A DNA stretch of 64,000 nucleotides from Trichostrongylus colubriformis (GCA_963978905.1 OZ022258.1:43322591-43386590), one strand, 5' to 3'. Counted from the stretch's first letter, positions 10,738-21,499 are shown. Translations and numbers: made by a program. Notes: generated by a model not told the origin, from the letters alone.

Positions 10738-10768
10738 GCCCGACTTGTAACAAGGATCGATGTAGGCT
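10738..10768 (+). pseudogene. TAR cassette 3' fragment
   Basis: Only the 3' third is recognisable (VTRIDVG, then ggctgc instead of a donor). This is the last trace of the 57-bp array. Confidence 0.35.
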
Positions 10769-10968
10769 GCTTCACTCTTCACTTTTGCACCAGTCCCAAC
10801 AATACGGTGCAGTGATAAATGTTTCTGTACTTGAAATCATGATGAAGTGAGAGGCAGGAGATGGACTAGTATCTGTATGAGACCACTTGGGAATCCTCAG
10901 ACTTCTACTTTTAGTTTTAGTTCTGAATCCTTTTCTCCTATCTTTTACTTTCAATTCTGAATTTTCAG

Positions 10969-11031
10969 ACCAGGAGCAGTTGTATGGCACCAAAGCATCT
11001 CCATACAACACTGAGCGTACGGCCATTAAAG
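10969..11031 (+). CDS. TAR-motif gene, 63-bp exon
   Basis: A strong pyrimidine tract and acceptor (ctgaattttcag) and donor taaag|gtatgc bound a 63-bp phase 1-1 exon encoding DQEQLYGTKASPYNTERTAI. It has no exact TAR but a related ERTA. The splice sites are among the best in this region. Confidence 0.6.
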
Positions 11032-11249
11032 GTATGCTTATTGCTGAAAGTACGCAGCTACGTTTACCGAGTTGTGGGCATATCCCTGCGATGCAATACA
11101 GCTGTGGCCAGTTTCTAGATGTGAATCAGTGCTCATTGAAAGTTATTCGTTTAACAACACCATGAGAATGGAAGTAAAATGGAACATTCTATTGCTAGAA
11201 GGAATCGTCCACGGGAAAAATGAGTTTTTCTGTTACCCATACATTCATG

Positions 11250-11560
11250 TGGTATTTGCGTTATATGGACCGCATGCAAAGATTCACGCGAAAAATGTGA
11301 AATCGGCTCAGCTAAAGCACCACGAAGTCTCGGCCGCATGGGCGCGGCCTCCGAGCAAGTGCCTACCGCGTCGTCCGCCGCAGTCGGAGACGCATTGTAG
11401 GAATGGAGTAAACAGCCCAACTCTCCAGTCCTAACCATGGCGGACGACGGAGCGGGACTCTCGGAGGCTCCGCCAACCCAGCCGTGAATTTTGGGGGCTG
11501 TATCTTGGCCGAGTCTCACTTTTTCGCGCAAAACTTTGCATGCGGCCCTTATTAGACAAC
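11250..11560. mobile_element. Palindromic MITE
   Basis: Sequence around 11,265-11,385 (GCATGCAAAG, CGCGAAAAA, GCGTCGTCCGCCG) recurs in inverted order at about 11,430-11,550 (CGGACGACGG, TTTTTCGCGC, CTTTGCATGC). The arms are about 120 bp. No coding sequence. Confidence 0.55.
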
Positions 11561-11789
11561 TACAACATAAATACATGGGTAGCAAAAAAAAATCATTTTT
11601 CCGCGGACAATTCCTTTAATGAGCTTGTCTAGCTCTCGCTCGTCGACACATCATCAGCAAGCTGCACATGAGTGCACCTTGATGTTAACGACGATAGCGC
11701 TGTCTCAAGAAAATACTTGGTTTATATTGCTCAGATAGGTATCATTAGGGATCAAACCACTTGTGCTATGAGTCTACAATGAATAGTCC

Positions 11790-12955
11790 TCACAATGGAA
11801 GGACGGTAAGTCGGAGTGGCCGTTTGAAATGAGGTTTATACCAATGATAGGGCTCGGGATGCCATTCACCAATCTGCATTCCATATCTGCTGTCCGTCTC
11901 TGGGAGCAGAGTTACAATTTGCGAGGCACTATGTCATCAGCACGGCCGTTGCAACGACAAGCAACGGCCTCCGTGGCTCTGAGGTAGTGTTCCGGATCTG
12001 CAGGCCAGGGGTCATGGGTTTGCTTCCCGCCAGTGCGGGTTTTTGTGCATTTTGTGTTTCATTGTCAGTAAGTGCTTTTCTTTCACTTCTGGACGTTTCC
12101 TTGTACTGGTACCTATCGCACCCATCATTTACTTTGCCAACTACTAACATTACTCACAAGGGAAGGATACCAAGTCAGGAATTCCGTACCACACGAATTA
12201 GGCGTTGTTGCGTAAAAAGATTATGATATTCGCGCACAGGGGGTCGAATTACCTCTCTGTGCAAATTTTCAGCCAAATCCAGTTTTTGGTCCAACTTCAG
12301 AAAACTAGGGGTGGCCAAGGGGTGAAGTGGTAGTTTTTGAATTTTCCTCTACAAAAAACCCTGCAACCTGAACAAGATAGCCTACACATACCTTTTACAA
12401 TTGCCCATCGCACTAAATGTACGAAACAAGCGTCAAATAGGAGCGCTTCCTAGGTAAGGGTCAACGACTTCTCCTTTGTTCAATGTGCCGCCACTCAATA
12501 GCCCGTGAATTTTTCCGAAATTTGGTCAAATCCTCGAATTGGCTAAAAACTTGTCTATTGGGGTAATTTGACTCCCTGAACACGAAAATCGCCCTGGATT
12601 TGCGCAAGAACGTCTGACTCGCGTGCTATGGGCTTTCAAACCTACCATATAATAGTACTGCTTATTCAAAAAACCTCCATAACTCCGCTCAAAGAATCGT
12701 TCCGCAAGTTTCGAATACAGATTCGAGATCAGCGTCCAAAAATACGTCGGATCATATGTATCCCACTCTGAATGGCCACTTCGACCTGGGGTTCTTCCCC
12801 TGTGAGTTTCTCCTCTTTCAACGCTTGTAACTCTGCTCCCAGAGACGGCCAGCAGGTATGGAATGCAGATTGGTGAATGGCATCCCGAGTCCTATCATTG
12901 GTATAAACCCAATTTCAAACGGCCACTTCGACTTACCATCCTTCCCTTGTCAGTC
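11790..12955. mobile_element. Fold-back element with about 145-bp inverted ends
   Basis: The left arm (about 11,795-11,915) and right arm (about 12,830-12,950) are inverted copies sharing GGCCGTTTGAAAT, GGTTTATACCAATGATAGG and GGTGAATGGCATCCCGAG. The interior contains a dispersed repeat (about 11,925-12,640) also present at 60,961-61,715. No transposase frame is seen. Confidence 0.6.
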
Positions 12956-13298
12956 TGACCTTTTTTCATGTTCGAATTACATTCGAAAGAAGGGTGAGAA
13001 AGGTGCAACGATTTCTGGGACAAGAACAGGTGCCTACCATGCAGCCTTACATATCAAAGATAAAAAATCTTCTCTTGGGAGATTTTCTGACTGTCACTTC
13101 CAACATGAATCCTCAGCACATCTTCCGGACACTCAATAAAGGAACAGCGGTTTTCATAGAAATAAGGCCACAGTTTTTGCAATTCTGCACCGCGTTTTCA
13201 TGCAAACCTTAACGTATACATGTCCTTAGAAGCACGACCTTCGAACCGTCGATTTTTGGCGAAACTGAAAACACGGCGTGTAATAAAATCCCTTGCAG

Positions 13299-13340
13299 AT
13301 TCAAATTCACCGACACCTGGAGTGATTACAGCGTTGGAAG
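13299..13340 (+). CDS. TAR-motif gene, 42-bp cassette type B, copy 1
   Basis: Acceptor cccttgcag, donor gaag|gtacct, 42 bp, phase 1-1, encoding DSNSPTPGVITALEG with split ends. It is the first of three homologous 42-bp exons. Confidence 0.65.
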
Positions 13341-13400
13341 GTACCTGTTTGAGTTCTATCACATGTCATGCTCACAGCATGTGAATACCGTAATTTTCAG

Positions 13401-13442
13401 AGACAATGTCTCCAACACCTGGAGTATTTACCGCCATTGAAG
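13401..13442 (+). CDS. TAR-motif gene, 42-bp cassette type B, copy 2
   Basis: Acceptor taattttcag, donor gaag|gtacct, 42 bp, phase 1-1, encoding ETMSPTPGVFTAIEG. It begins 102 bp after copy 1 and the donors are identical, so this is a close tandem duplicate. Confidence 0.65.
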
Positions 13443-13526
13443 GTACCTTTCCTGATCATGAAGTGCACGTTTCTGTACGTGAACACAGGAGCGATCCGTA
13501 GCTGATTATATAGTGCTATTTGGCTG

Positions 13527-13586
13527 ATTACATTCATCCTTCGCAGAGTCGATGCCATACATTCATCCTTCGCAGAGTCGATGCCA
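13527..13586. repeat. 30-bp direct duplication
   Basis: ACATTCATCCTTCGCAGAGT plus the following ten bases is present twice in perfect tandem. It has no evident function and lies in the intron after type-B copy 2. Confidence 0.85.
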
Positions 13587-14752
13587 TCTATTTGTCGTGA
13601 TTTGTACGTACGCGCGAGCGATATGAGGTTGTAGCAGCTAGTCTTGCAGGTGTCTGCCCAAGTATCCTGCACACAGGTTCTGAAGACATGACGACAGAGA
13701 TCATGTTACAAGGTCTTTCCACAGAAGCCCCTTCTTCTCTTCAGCTTTTCTCACTCAACGAAACGGCCGAGACCTCTCTGGAATGAGTTCTACATTCACA
13801 ACGAACATCACCACTATTTGAAGAAAGAGGAGAAAAGCGTTAACCAAGGGCGTAGTGCAAGTGAAGAAAATGGCTCATTCACTTGCGACTTAGACGGTTA
13901 ATTTGTCAGTGAATGAAGACGGGCCCACGTTCTGGGGTTCACGTCCGATCCTCAACACGACGAAAAAAGAATAAATCATAAAAAAAAGTGCCAAACACTA
14001 CTATGCAAGAGACATAAAACACAAAAATGAAGAGATACATCTATCATGGGATGGTAAACATCCAGTGCCTTAAGTTCATACTACGATTCATGGAACTGAT
14101 CACGTATCCGAAGTGAAACAATGACCTTGATGGGTGTGCTATCAGGACGCACTGGAGCAGTGGAACGTATGCAGTTGGATACGAAAGCGGTCCCTACGTC
14201 CCATGACTCAAGTAATGTTTACAACGATGCAATCGCTTCAGCATACAACAACTTCCGGCGTCCCTTCATTGCACATATAGCTTCCCGTCAAACGCCATAA
14301 ATTTTCTCCATAAATGGCACGTATGGACGTAATGGACGTCTATAGGACGGGTAAAGGGTGCGCGAGCACACCATGGGAAGAAGCTCACGACGAATGGGAA
14401 GTTCGTATACAAGACCAATAGCATAGTTTCCCGACTGCGCAGGTGCTCGAGGCACCTTCTACTGGTAAGGAAGAGCTCCAGTAACGTACAGATCAATGAA
14501 GCCCGAACTTAGAAGTGGGGAAGTGAAGCCAGGGAATATGCCCATCCCCTATCTCGACCGCTATCCCCTTATCTCGCAGCAGGTGTTGGCTATCGCCTTA
14601 GAGCGCGGCTCTGTCTGGTCACGCGGTCTGTTCATGTTCAACCTCGCTAAACCTCTGCTTGTCTAGTTCATAATAGCGTGGTGCTTCACGCCCACGCAAT
14701 CGAATATCGCAGACTACATTGCTCAGTCTGAATATTTTAATACCATTTTCAG
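13587..14752 (+). other. Intron sequence, nothing recognised
   Basis: About 1.1 kb between type-B cassettes 2 and 3. Only short chance frames on both strands are seen, with no repeat boundary I can define. Confidence 0.35.
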
Positions 14753-14794
14753 AGACTATGTCGCCTACAAGAGGAGTCATCACAGCGCGTGAAG
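14753..14794 (+). CDS. TAR-motif gene, 42-bp cassette type B, copy 3
   Basis: Acceptor taccattttcag, donor gaag|gtagga, 42 bp, phase 1-1, encoding ETMSPTRGVITAREG. This copy contains the TAR motif and links the type-B family to the rest of the gene. Confidence 0.65.
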
Positions 14795-15099
14795 GTAGGA
14801 CTAAATAATGGCATCATTCACCAAAACTGCACATTAACAATTTGTGTTTGAGCGGTTATGGTACCTTAGTGGACACGGCCCTTGGGGTTTGTCTAGCCAG
14901 GATGTAGGCAGTATGGGTAACCTTTACTTTCACTGAAGCAGAGGTGAGCCGCTAGAACTAGATGTTTACAGGGATTATCAAGCCTAAGGGGAATGCAAGT
15001 GGGCACCGTTGACAAACTTCCTACTAGCTTCATGGATATGCATCACATTCAGATCCAGGTCAAAAGGACTGTCTACGCGAATTTGCGTTCTCCTTACTA

Positions 15100-15998
15100 T
15101 TAGGTTGTAAGGAAAGTTTTGGCCGGTTTTTGAAATTTCAACTTCGAGAGATCATAACTCGGCTCAGAGTGCATCTTTTCTCACAGAGTGAGCACCATTA
15201 GATTCGCCACACTCTTGGCAACACTATGCATACCTACACATCTCAATTTGATAAAGGGCTGATAATTTATATTGCGTGAAATGAAAAAAAGTCGACTTCA
15301 AATCGCCACTCTTTCTGAACACACTGCTACTGAAGGAGCTGGCCAGATGTTTTGGGAAGTGGGGCATAGTTAGCGCTAGATCTGATGAACATGATAGACG
15401 AGTAAGGGCCTCACCCTGCAACTGCTTCAATTAGTGGAAGAGGATTTGTGAAAAATGCGCTTGCGCATGACTGCCGTGGGGGGTCCCGCGGCACCCATTT
15501 TTTTGGATTTTTCCAAATCAAGGCCACTTGAGGTGGTCAGCTAAGGTTGCTTGTTGAGGGCCAATACTTGTGGATATCCCCTGCAAATATGGACGCTCAT
15601 CGCCTTCTGCCGTTTTAGTTAAAGCGATTTGATCAATTGAAAATTCGAGCAGCTCGTCCTCATTTCTGCACTTCTGAAACCGGAGACAATGTGTTCCATC
15701 CAGTGATACACCCCCTCCTCTTGCAGTATTCACATTTGTGGTCACCTTCGCTGGGACTCGGCTAAACAAGAACTCTTGAAGTGAAGTCATCTTAAAAGTG
15801 CCATTTTCGCAGCACTTTAAAACTTCCCTAATAAATTGAAAACCTTGTGGCATTCCAAATAAAACATATATTCTGAAAGAGCAACTTTTTCTCTATCTAA
15901 CGAGCACAATATGTCAGCTGATTCATGTTGACGCGCTCTGATATTTAAATTTATCTTGTGATTGCGAAAAAGCGGCCAGAACTTTCCTTACAACCTAA
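15100..15998. mobile_element. Mariner-type non-autonomous element (899 bp)
   Basis: Inverted ends TTAGGTTGTAAGGAAAGTTT / ...ACTTTCCTTACAACCTAA, flanked by TA on both sides, as in Tc1/mariner elements. A minus-strand frame near 15,330-15,430 contains SSDLAL...HFP, which resembles the SPDLAPSDYHxF block of mariner transposases. The rest of the transposase is missing or unrecognisable. A sister copy is at 59,212-59,937. Confidence 0.8.
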
Positions 15999-16381
15999 TA
16001 TATAGTTATTGAATGCTGCATCTGTTTGTCACAGGCCACCTACAGAGCATTTCTACGTAAATCCGTAGATATGTAGGTATCTGGGCGGGCCTAGAGGGCT
16101 GTGGAGCGAAGCACAGCAGTGTCACCGATCTTGGTTTCCTTCCTACTCCACGTCTCGCACACGTGACCGCACTAGTCTTGCCCATAACCGCATCGACTGG
16201 AGTTTGAATTGATGTATCTCATCCGGATTTCAATTTTTCCCATGAAATTTTACATGGTGCCCGTAATGAACAAATACAACTGAAACGTATGGGAGTAAAA
16301 TGAATAAAATTTAACTGGACGATTACCTCAAATGGTTTATAAAGAGTAATTATTTCACAAATTCCACTATTTATATTACAG

Positions 16382-16432
16382 TTTCTGCAACGCCCAGACA
16401 GTTCAGAGGAACCATAAGAACACCAAATCCAG
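16382..16432 (+). CDS. TAR-motif gene, 51-bp exon
   Basis: Acceptor tttatattacag, donor ccag|gtgaga, 51 bp, phase 1-1. It encodes SATPRQFRGTIRTPNP between split codons, with Arg/Thr/Pro composition like the other exons. Confidence 0.55.
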
Positions 16433-16579
16433 GTGAGAGAATTGCTTTACATCGGCTGAAGCTTCATTACCGTTTCGTCACCATTGACTGAGAGTACGGG
16501 TTTCTCCACCTACTAACATGATCTACTCAAATGGGATATAGATGTGCTACCTCACGACTCGCAGTGCTGGCATGGGTGG

Positions 16580-16743
16580 CACTCGAAATGGGTCAGATCA
16601 CGATAGGAGGCAGCAGCCGCGACCGTGGCCGTACCCCTTAGAAGGCGGGCAATGCGCAGGACACTCGAAATGGGTCAGATCACGAGAGAAGGCAGTAGCC
16701 ACGGCCGTGGCCGTACCCCTTAGAAGGCGGCCAATTCACAACC
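16580..16743. repeat. 82-bp tandem duplication
   Basis: CACTCGAAATGGGTCAGATC begins at 16,580 and again at 16,662, and the copies stay similar through GGCCGTACCCCTTAGAAGGCG. Two copies only. Confidence 0.85.
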
Positions 16744-17934
16744 GAACCATAAAACATAACGTAATGAACCTGGTCACCTAGTCAGCAGAGTACAGTCGAG
16801 AATTTTTCAACAGGTGGGGGGCGTATTTGACCGGATAGTAGGAGGTCGCACCTGCCGAGGTCAGTGATCAGCACCAGAATCTAAACCTTGAATAAGCAAA
16901 TGAGAAGCGAAAGGTATCTCATAGCGAGCCCGTATAAGGAAATGTGATATAACAATCTATTCGCTGCAGACATGTAAGGATACATAGCATTAAACTTAAA
17001 TTAACACATCGCAAAATTAAGATTAAATGAACACAATGCAACTATACAATCCGGCAACAGTTACTGGTATTGTAGAGGTCAATAAACGGGGAGAGTGGTC
17101 GTGCTTGGACCCCGTAAAGAAGGGGATTGTACTCGAGCGTCTATTTTTCGCGACACGTGGGAAGGCACATGAGACACCTCACCAGTGATCAGGTGTTTCA
17201 TCGCGCTCCCGGTAGTGAGCCACTGCATTCTACTACCATCAGCATCCACTGCACCCCCCCTCTCCTCCCTTTCAGTGCTTCTTTTCCTTTCACATTCATT
17301 ACGCATTTCAACTATTTTGTGACTACGTAGATTGTTTGGTTTATTCTTATCATTTCGATCACTGTTAAAAAACCCAGTCGCAATGTGCTATATGCATATA
17401 TCAAGAGCAAAGCATGGTCTATGGTCGTGTTTTGGGTTGAAGGTGGGCGCCGTACTTTGATAATTTCCCCGAGAAATTTCGACGGCCACGCAAATTCGAG
17501 GGGATTTTGGGTAAGGGAACCCATCTTTAGAAAAGGTCGCCAGTCGATAATCATACTCTGTTTAGTCGATAATCATATTCTGTGTGAGATAGCAATGCTA
17601 TGATTACCAATCGACAACCTCTTTTAGGGAAACGGTTTGAGTATGGACCAGTCACTCTCTTAGATGCGTCGATCAGAGGAGGATCGCATTTTCCAAAAAA
17701 TTTTCTCGATGTCATACTTCACCCTGGGTGGAACACTGTTAAAAACCACCCGCAGTCTGAAACTGTTTAACCTCACTACTCGCTAGGGTGGTAAGAACAA
17801 GATGAAGCTCTCCGGAGAGCTATCGACACAGGGTAACCCACTCCTAAAGGTGGTGTGATGGTACCTGGAATGAAGCCCCGGTTCTATGAGAGCCACTGAC
17901 GTCAAATCACATGCGACGAATACCGTGCTTTCAG
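16744..17934 (+). other. Intron sequence with no recognised exon
   Basis: About 1.2 kb with short open frames on both strands that lack splice-site support. A 24-bp duplication (GTCGATAATCATA) occurs near 17,545-17,585. Confidence 0.35.
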
Positions 17935-18009
17935 GCAGCACCCGCACAGCTCTTCCAAACGACTCACCCACACCGAATGTCGCTACGGCTCGAAGCATCC
18001 GGAGTATAG
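17935..18009 (+). CDS. TAR-motif gene, 75-bp exon
   Basis: Acceptor gtgctttcag, donor atag|gtgcga, 75 bp, phase 1-1. The peptide reads GSTRTALPNDSPTPNVATAR then SIRSI; it combines the SPTP core of the type-B cassettes with the TARS motif of the giant exon. This is good evidence that these scattered exons belong together. Confidence 0.68.
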   Translation, partial: AAPAQLFQTTHPHRMSLRLEASGV

Positions 18010-18438
18010 GTGCGATTTCCTTCGGTTTGAAGTCCTAAAAATCGAAGTTTTTGGCTCGGTTCGAGAGGATGGAGAAATCGTTGTTCTTAGAATCTTCTCC
18101 AACGCAATGCTTGACTCTACCCCTGGTTTCGCCAACAGTTTCATTCTGGTTTCCTGACTGACATGCAGTCTACAACAGTTCGATTGTGGTAGCCATTTTA
18201 TTTCTGAGCAGTCGGAATCACAAGTTCGTAGGCAGTGGGCACGGGGGTGTGGGTTGAGTGAAGCACGCGTTCTGTGGTGAATCTCCTCACCCTCTGAAGC
18301 ATCTCTGTCACATAACTCATACGCTCATACTGCCCATTGCTATGAGCCCAGTCCATGTCCACAATGATGAGTCAAGTCCACCTCATAGCGGCCACTCTAC
18401 TCAACATAACAACTCAACAATCCTCAACCATATTTCAG

Positions 18439-18476
18439 GAGGCAGAAGCCGAAGATCAGACAGTGGCTCTGCAAAG
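18439..18476 (+). CDS. TAR-motif gene, 38-bp exon (phase 1 to 0)
   Basis: Acceptor catatttcag, donor gcaaag|gtcaga, encoding GGRSRRSDSGSAK. It is the first exon that does not end in phase 1. Composition (Arg/Ser/Gly) fits the gene, but its small size makes it uncertain. Confidence 0.45.
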
Positions 18477-19149
18477 GTCAGATTTAGTTTAAACTAGTCT
18501 TACTAATTAAATAGTTTTAATTAGTTTTACTTGCAACTTCCGTCTTCAGAGGCACTTTCCGCGATAATCGCACTAGCTATTTACCCTGCCGCAGCCGATA
18601 GATCCCCGGGTAAATGTCGAGGCTGTACCCTTTGAGCGGCTCTGCGAGGCTTCCTGGCAGCGCCAAACCCGCGGGAGGCAACTGCGACCCCAGCCGGCAT
18701 TGGACGAAGCTTTTTCCAACGTAGCGCTTACGTAGGCCTGTGATTCTGCGGTAAGATAAGATAAAGAAGAAATTCCAGTAGTTAATAAAACGTTTACTCG
18801 GGGAAACAAGTAATATCTCAAGGTTCCTCATATTACAATCCGACGGGAACTGATTCAAGGCTCTCTTTACGCGGTAATCTCGTACAAGGCCGGATGTCAG
18901 AAGGCCTCATTTTGCCTTTTCGAGGGCTCCTTTCGGACTTTTCTTTCTCGCTGTATTCTTCAACACCTCTAATTTCATAATTCAGCTCTAGAACCAATCC
19001 AAGGTAATCGCGGAAAGGGCCTTGAAAGGCAACTGTAGGGGTGAAATGGGTAATCATCGAAGAGTCATACAAATGAAAGCTGTGAGTCTAAAAAAAACTG
19101 TATGTGGCGTTGCTCTCATTTTGTGTGTCCCTTTATGGGTGACGGTTAG

Positions 19150-19352
19150 GACACACGGTCAGTGGGCCACTAGGTCATGCGATGACCATGCACAACCCTT
19201 AAATCATTATAGACATCTTTTATATCATCATCATTCATCAACACAACGGAACAGACGTACAAGGATAGGTTTTACATGAACAAATTGCCTGAGTAATTTA
19301 TGTCACAGGGCAAAGGCCACAGGTTGAGGCCTAGGTTCGTGTGTCCCAACCT
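19150..19352. repeat. Dispersed repeat, copy 1 of 2
   Basis: ACACGGTCAGTGGGCCACTA through TTCGTGTGTCCCA is repeated in the same orientation at 30,335-30,549 with scattered substitutions and small indels. No coding content. Confidence 0.75.
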
Positions 19353-19762
19353 ACACCCGCCCCTTTGTCAGTCTGTCTGTGCTGGGTCCGTCAGCAAGTG
19401 AGTGGCGTGCTCATAAGATTACAGAGTAAGTGACCGCTCCATGTGAGACGAAAACAGTTGGTATTTTTGAACATGAAAGCGATGGCAAATCTTCTGGCAA
19501 GTGATGATCAGCTCAGTAGGCTATGAGACTGTACGCTGAAAGCCGGAAATGGACAATGGGTCACACAATTTTGAAGAGTACAGTCGCAGAACTTCAAATT
19601 TAATGACCAATGGGTCGCATCAGTAGTTGGTCTAATCGCGTAAGTCTGAAATGAAAGGTATACGCTATCTTTGCTAAACCACAGCGATGAGTAATTCCAA
19701 ATCAAATGATCTTATGTGTAGCGCTCCTCACCAATGCCGTGACATGTGCGAGGAACATCTAT

Positions 19763-19934
19763 AGTCCATTTCGAAAAAACTGATTGGGCGTGTCCCACGG
19801 ACTTGGGTGAATGGCGAGAGTGAGAGTACGTGGCGAGAGTGAGAGTGTGTGGCGGGGTGAGAGAATCGAGAGAGTTTGATACACGTTCATACAAGTCCGT
19901 AGGACACGCCCAATCAGTTTTTCTGAAATGGACT
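19763..19934. mobile_element. MITE with AGTCCATTTCGA ends
   Basis: Left AGTCCATTTCG...ACTGATTGGGCGTGTCC...ACGGACTTG is mirrored on the right by CAAGTCCGTAGGACACGCCC...CAGTTTTTCTGAAATGGACT. The interior is GAGAGTGAGAGT-rich. A sister copy is at 49,089-49,231 and an end fragment near 49,860. Confidence 0.8.
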
Positions 19935-20080
19935 GTATATCTAAAACTTGTTATCCAAAAAAAGATGGTTATACCTATCTAGCAGGGCAATTCTGCTGCT
20001 TGAGTATCACCCCACTGACTAAAAGAGAATTGCACCTTGCTTTGACTGTAATATCACTGTTTGAACTAATCTCTTTGCAG

Positions 20081-20111
20081 CGAGGTCTAGGAAACCACGT
20101 AGAACCACCAG
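20081..20111 (+). CDS. TAR-motif gene, 31-bp exon candidate
   Basis: Acceptor aatctctttgcag, donor accag|gtacgc. Read in phase 0 after the 18,439 exon it gives RGLGNHVEPP. Read in phase 1 (skipping that exon) it gives the more family-like RSRKPRRTTR. Frame choice is unresolved. Confidence 0.45.
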
Positions 20112-20211
20112 GTACGCTTTGACTTCAAATACCTACATAAATCGTAATCACAGCTATGGTAATTGGAGGCAGCTCATGTAATCTTCTTCCAATACTTCCT
20201 AATTTACTTAG

Positions 20212-20272
20212 GAGTTACAGTGTCTACAGGCAGCCGCGGCCTGCTGTCCGGAAGCTCAGCCATCAGTAATCG
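20212..20272 (+). CDS. TAR-motif gene, 61-bp exon candidate
   Basis: Acceptor aatttacttag, donor atcg|gtgagt. In phase 1 it reads GVTVSTGSRGLLSGSSAISN. In the alternative phase 2 it reads SYSVYRQPRPAVRKLSH up to a weaker donor (ca|gtaatc) before an in-frame stop. Both are plausible Ser/Arg-rich peptides. Confidence 0.45.
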
Positions 20273-20794
20273 GTGAGTGGATACCGCTTAAAAGTGAGAA
20301 CATTTTTGACTATGAGCGGCATATGCAGTGACGGTTTGTGACTCACGGTGGAAAATTGTTACCAGGAGCTGGTGCAAGCTCGAACATAGAGCAACGGCCG
20401 CCCGTTAATAGGCACTGTTTCGGAATGGAAGAGAAGCTTACGCCGTCTGCTAAGCCTAGTCATTCAAGCCTGTTGCCCTCCATTCAAGCTTGCCCGTGGT
20501 AGTTCAGATCAGAAGGGGACATGAAAATTTCAGACGATCAAGTATTGGAAACCGCTTAGCAAAGATGAGAGCACATCAGTCAACGTGAGATTCTAGTTGA
20601 TTATACCGATTGAAGCCGGTACAAATGAACTGGGACAAGCCCAGCATAGTGAGGTCTGGTCTTGCTGGTGGTTCCTACCGCACAGCGACGCAGCCACCAT
20701 ACAGCGCTGGTATCCTTGTCCCAGTTCACCTGGTTCTGGCTTCACCACTGTGATAACATGCGCTAATGAAAGAAATAGTTTGAGGTCATCTCAG

Positions 20795-21499
20795 CAGCAA
20801 GAACAGCAAGCCAGACCTGCCATTTCTCCGCATCCCCAAAGAATTGGTCTCGACACTTCAGAAATGCGTACCGCGAGATCCGTTTCAACTCGACGTCGAC
20901 GGGGTCTTTTCGGTCCGCGAAGTCAATCTCGCACACCTGTGGGTGCAACACAACTTACTGGTGGTGTTCGACTTGGCAGGTTGAGCCGTCCTACGGATAA
21001 CCAACGTGGCGCTACCACACCTTCACAGAATGCTCCAAGTGGATACGCACCATTCAGACCAAGTCGGCTGCCTGTGCTTATGAGGCGGCCAGCAACACCT
21101 AGAATACAGCGATCTTCTTCATCTCAGCCCTCGGATGCCTCCAGGGGAACTACCCTTTCTAGAACTCCTGCGGCCACCAGTGAAGTCCGTCGAAGACCAC
21201 TTAAATCAAGTAGTGTTTCCTCCGTCAGAACAGCTCGATCAAGGAGTCAATCTACAGAAATATCTGAGGGGAGAAATAAGGTCTTGCTAAGAAGAGCACC
21301 GCCAAGCACACTACGTTCAAGAAGCGCTAATTCTGATGGTACTGAAATCGAGTTGCCTGAACGTCATGCTGATGAAGTTTCTGAAAAAAGTCGGTCGAAA
21401 AGGACAAGATCATCAAGATTTTCGAAGTTTGTTCGCTCATCAGACAGTCGACCTTCCTACTACGGTAGCATAAGGAGACCAAGGAAGATCAATAAGTGA
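20795..21499 (+). CDS. TAR-motif gene, C-terminal exon
   Basis: An open frame ending in TGA at 21497-21499, 234 codons from the acceptor catctcag. The peptide is strongly Ser/Arg/Thr/Pro-rich (MRTARSVSTRRRRG, SSVRTARSRSQST, TRSSRFSKFVRSSDSRP) and ends RRPRKINK. The TARSVS and TARSRS motifs match the giant exon, supporting assignment to the same gene as its last exon. The frame is open back to 20,597, but 20,600-20,780 contains an inverted repeat and looks intronic. The 5' boundary and its phase relative to the 20,212 exon are not settled; acceptors at about 20,778 or 20,785 would give phase 2. No AATAAA was found just downstream. Confidence 0.65.
   Translation, partial: QQEQQARPAISPHPQRIGLDTSEMRTARSVSTRRRRGLFGPRSQSRTPVGATQLTGGVRLGRLSRPTDNQRGATTPSQNAPSGYAPFRPSRLPVLMRRPATPRIQRSSSSQPSDASRGTTLSRTPAATSEVRRRPLKSSSVSSVRTARSRSQSTEISEGRNKVLLRRAPPSTLRSRSANSDGTEIELPERHADEVSEKSRSKRTRSSRFSKFVRSSDSRPSYYGSIRRPRKINK

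Larger units (their letters stand above)
1..21499 (+). other. Gene model: modular TAR-motif protein, phase-1 cassette exons, 5' end missing
   Basis: I group the plus-strand exons between the window start and the stop codon at 21497-21499 into one gene. Seen directly: the exons share a recurrent TAR motif, Ser/Thr/Arg-rich composition and, with few exceptions, phase 1 at both ends. The 2.1 kb exon contains an embedded relative (EETITVTRRVVTKYIS, about 2083-2130) of the 57-bp cassettes (EETIRTAR...), which ties the large exon to the mini-exon array. No enzyme domain, signal peptide or membrane segment is visible. One SxIP-like tetrapeptide (SPIP, near 2630) in a basic Ser/Pro context would fit a cytoskeletal role, but that is speculation. 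The 5' end lies outside the window and the joins between 18.4 and 20.8 kb are uncertain. Splitting into two genes cannot be excluded. Confidence 0.65.

Noticed and set aside
20597..20794. N-terminal extension of the final TAR-gene exon
   Set aside because: The segment contains an inverted repeat (GAACTGGGACAAG / CTTGTCCCAGTTC) and its peptide (WSCWWFLPH) is unlike the rest of the protein.
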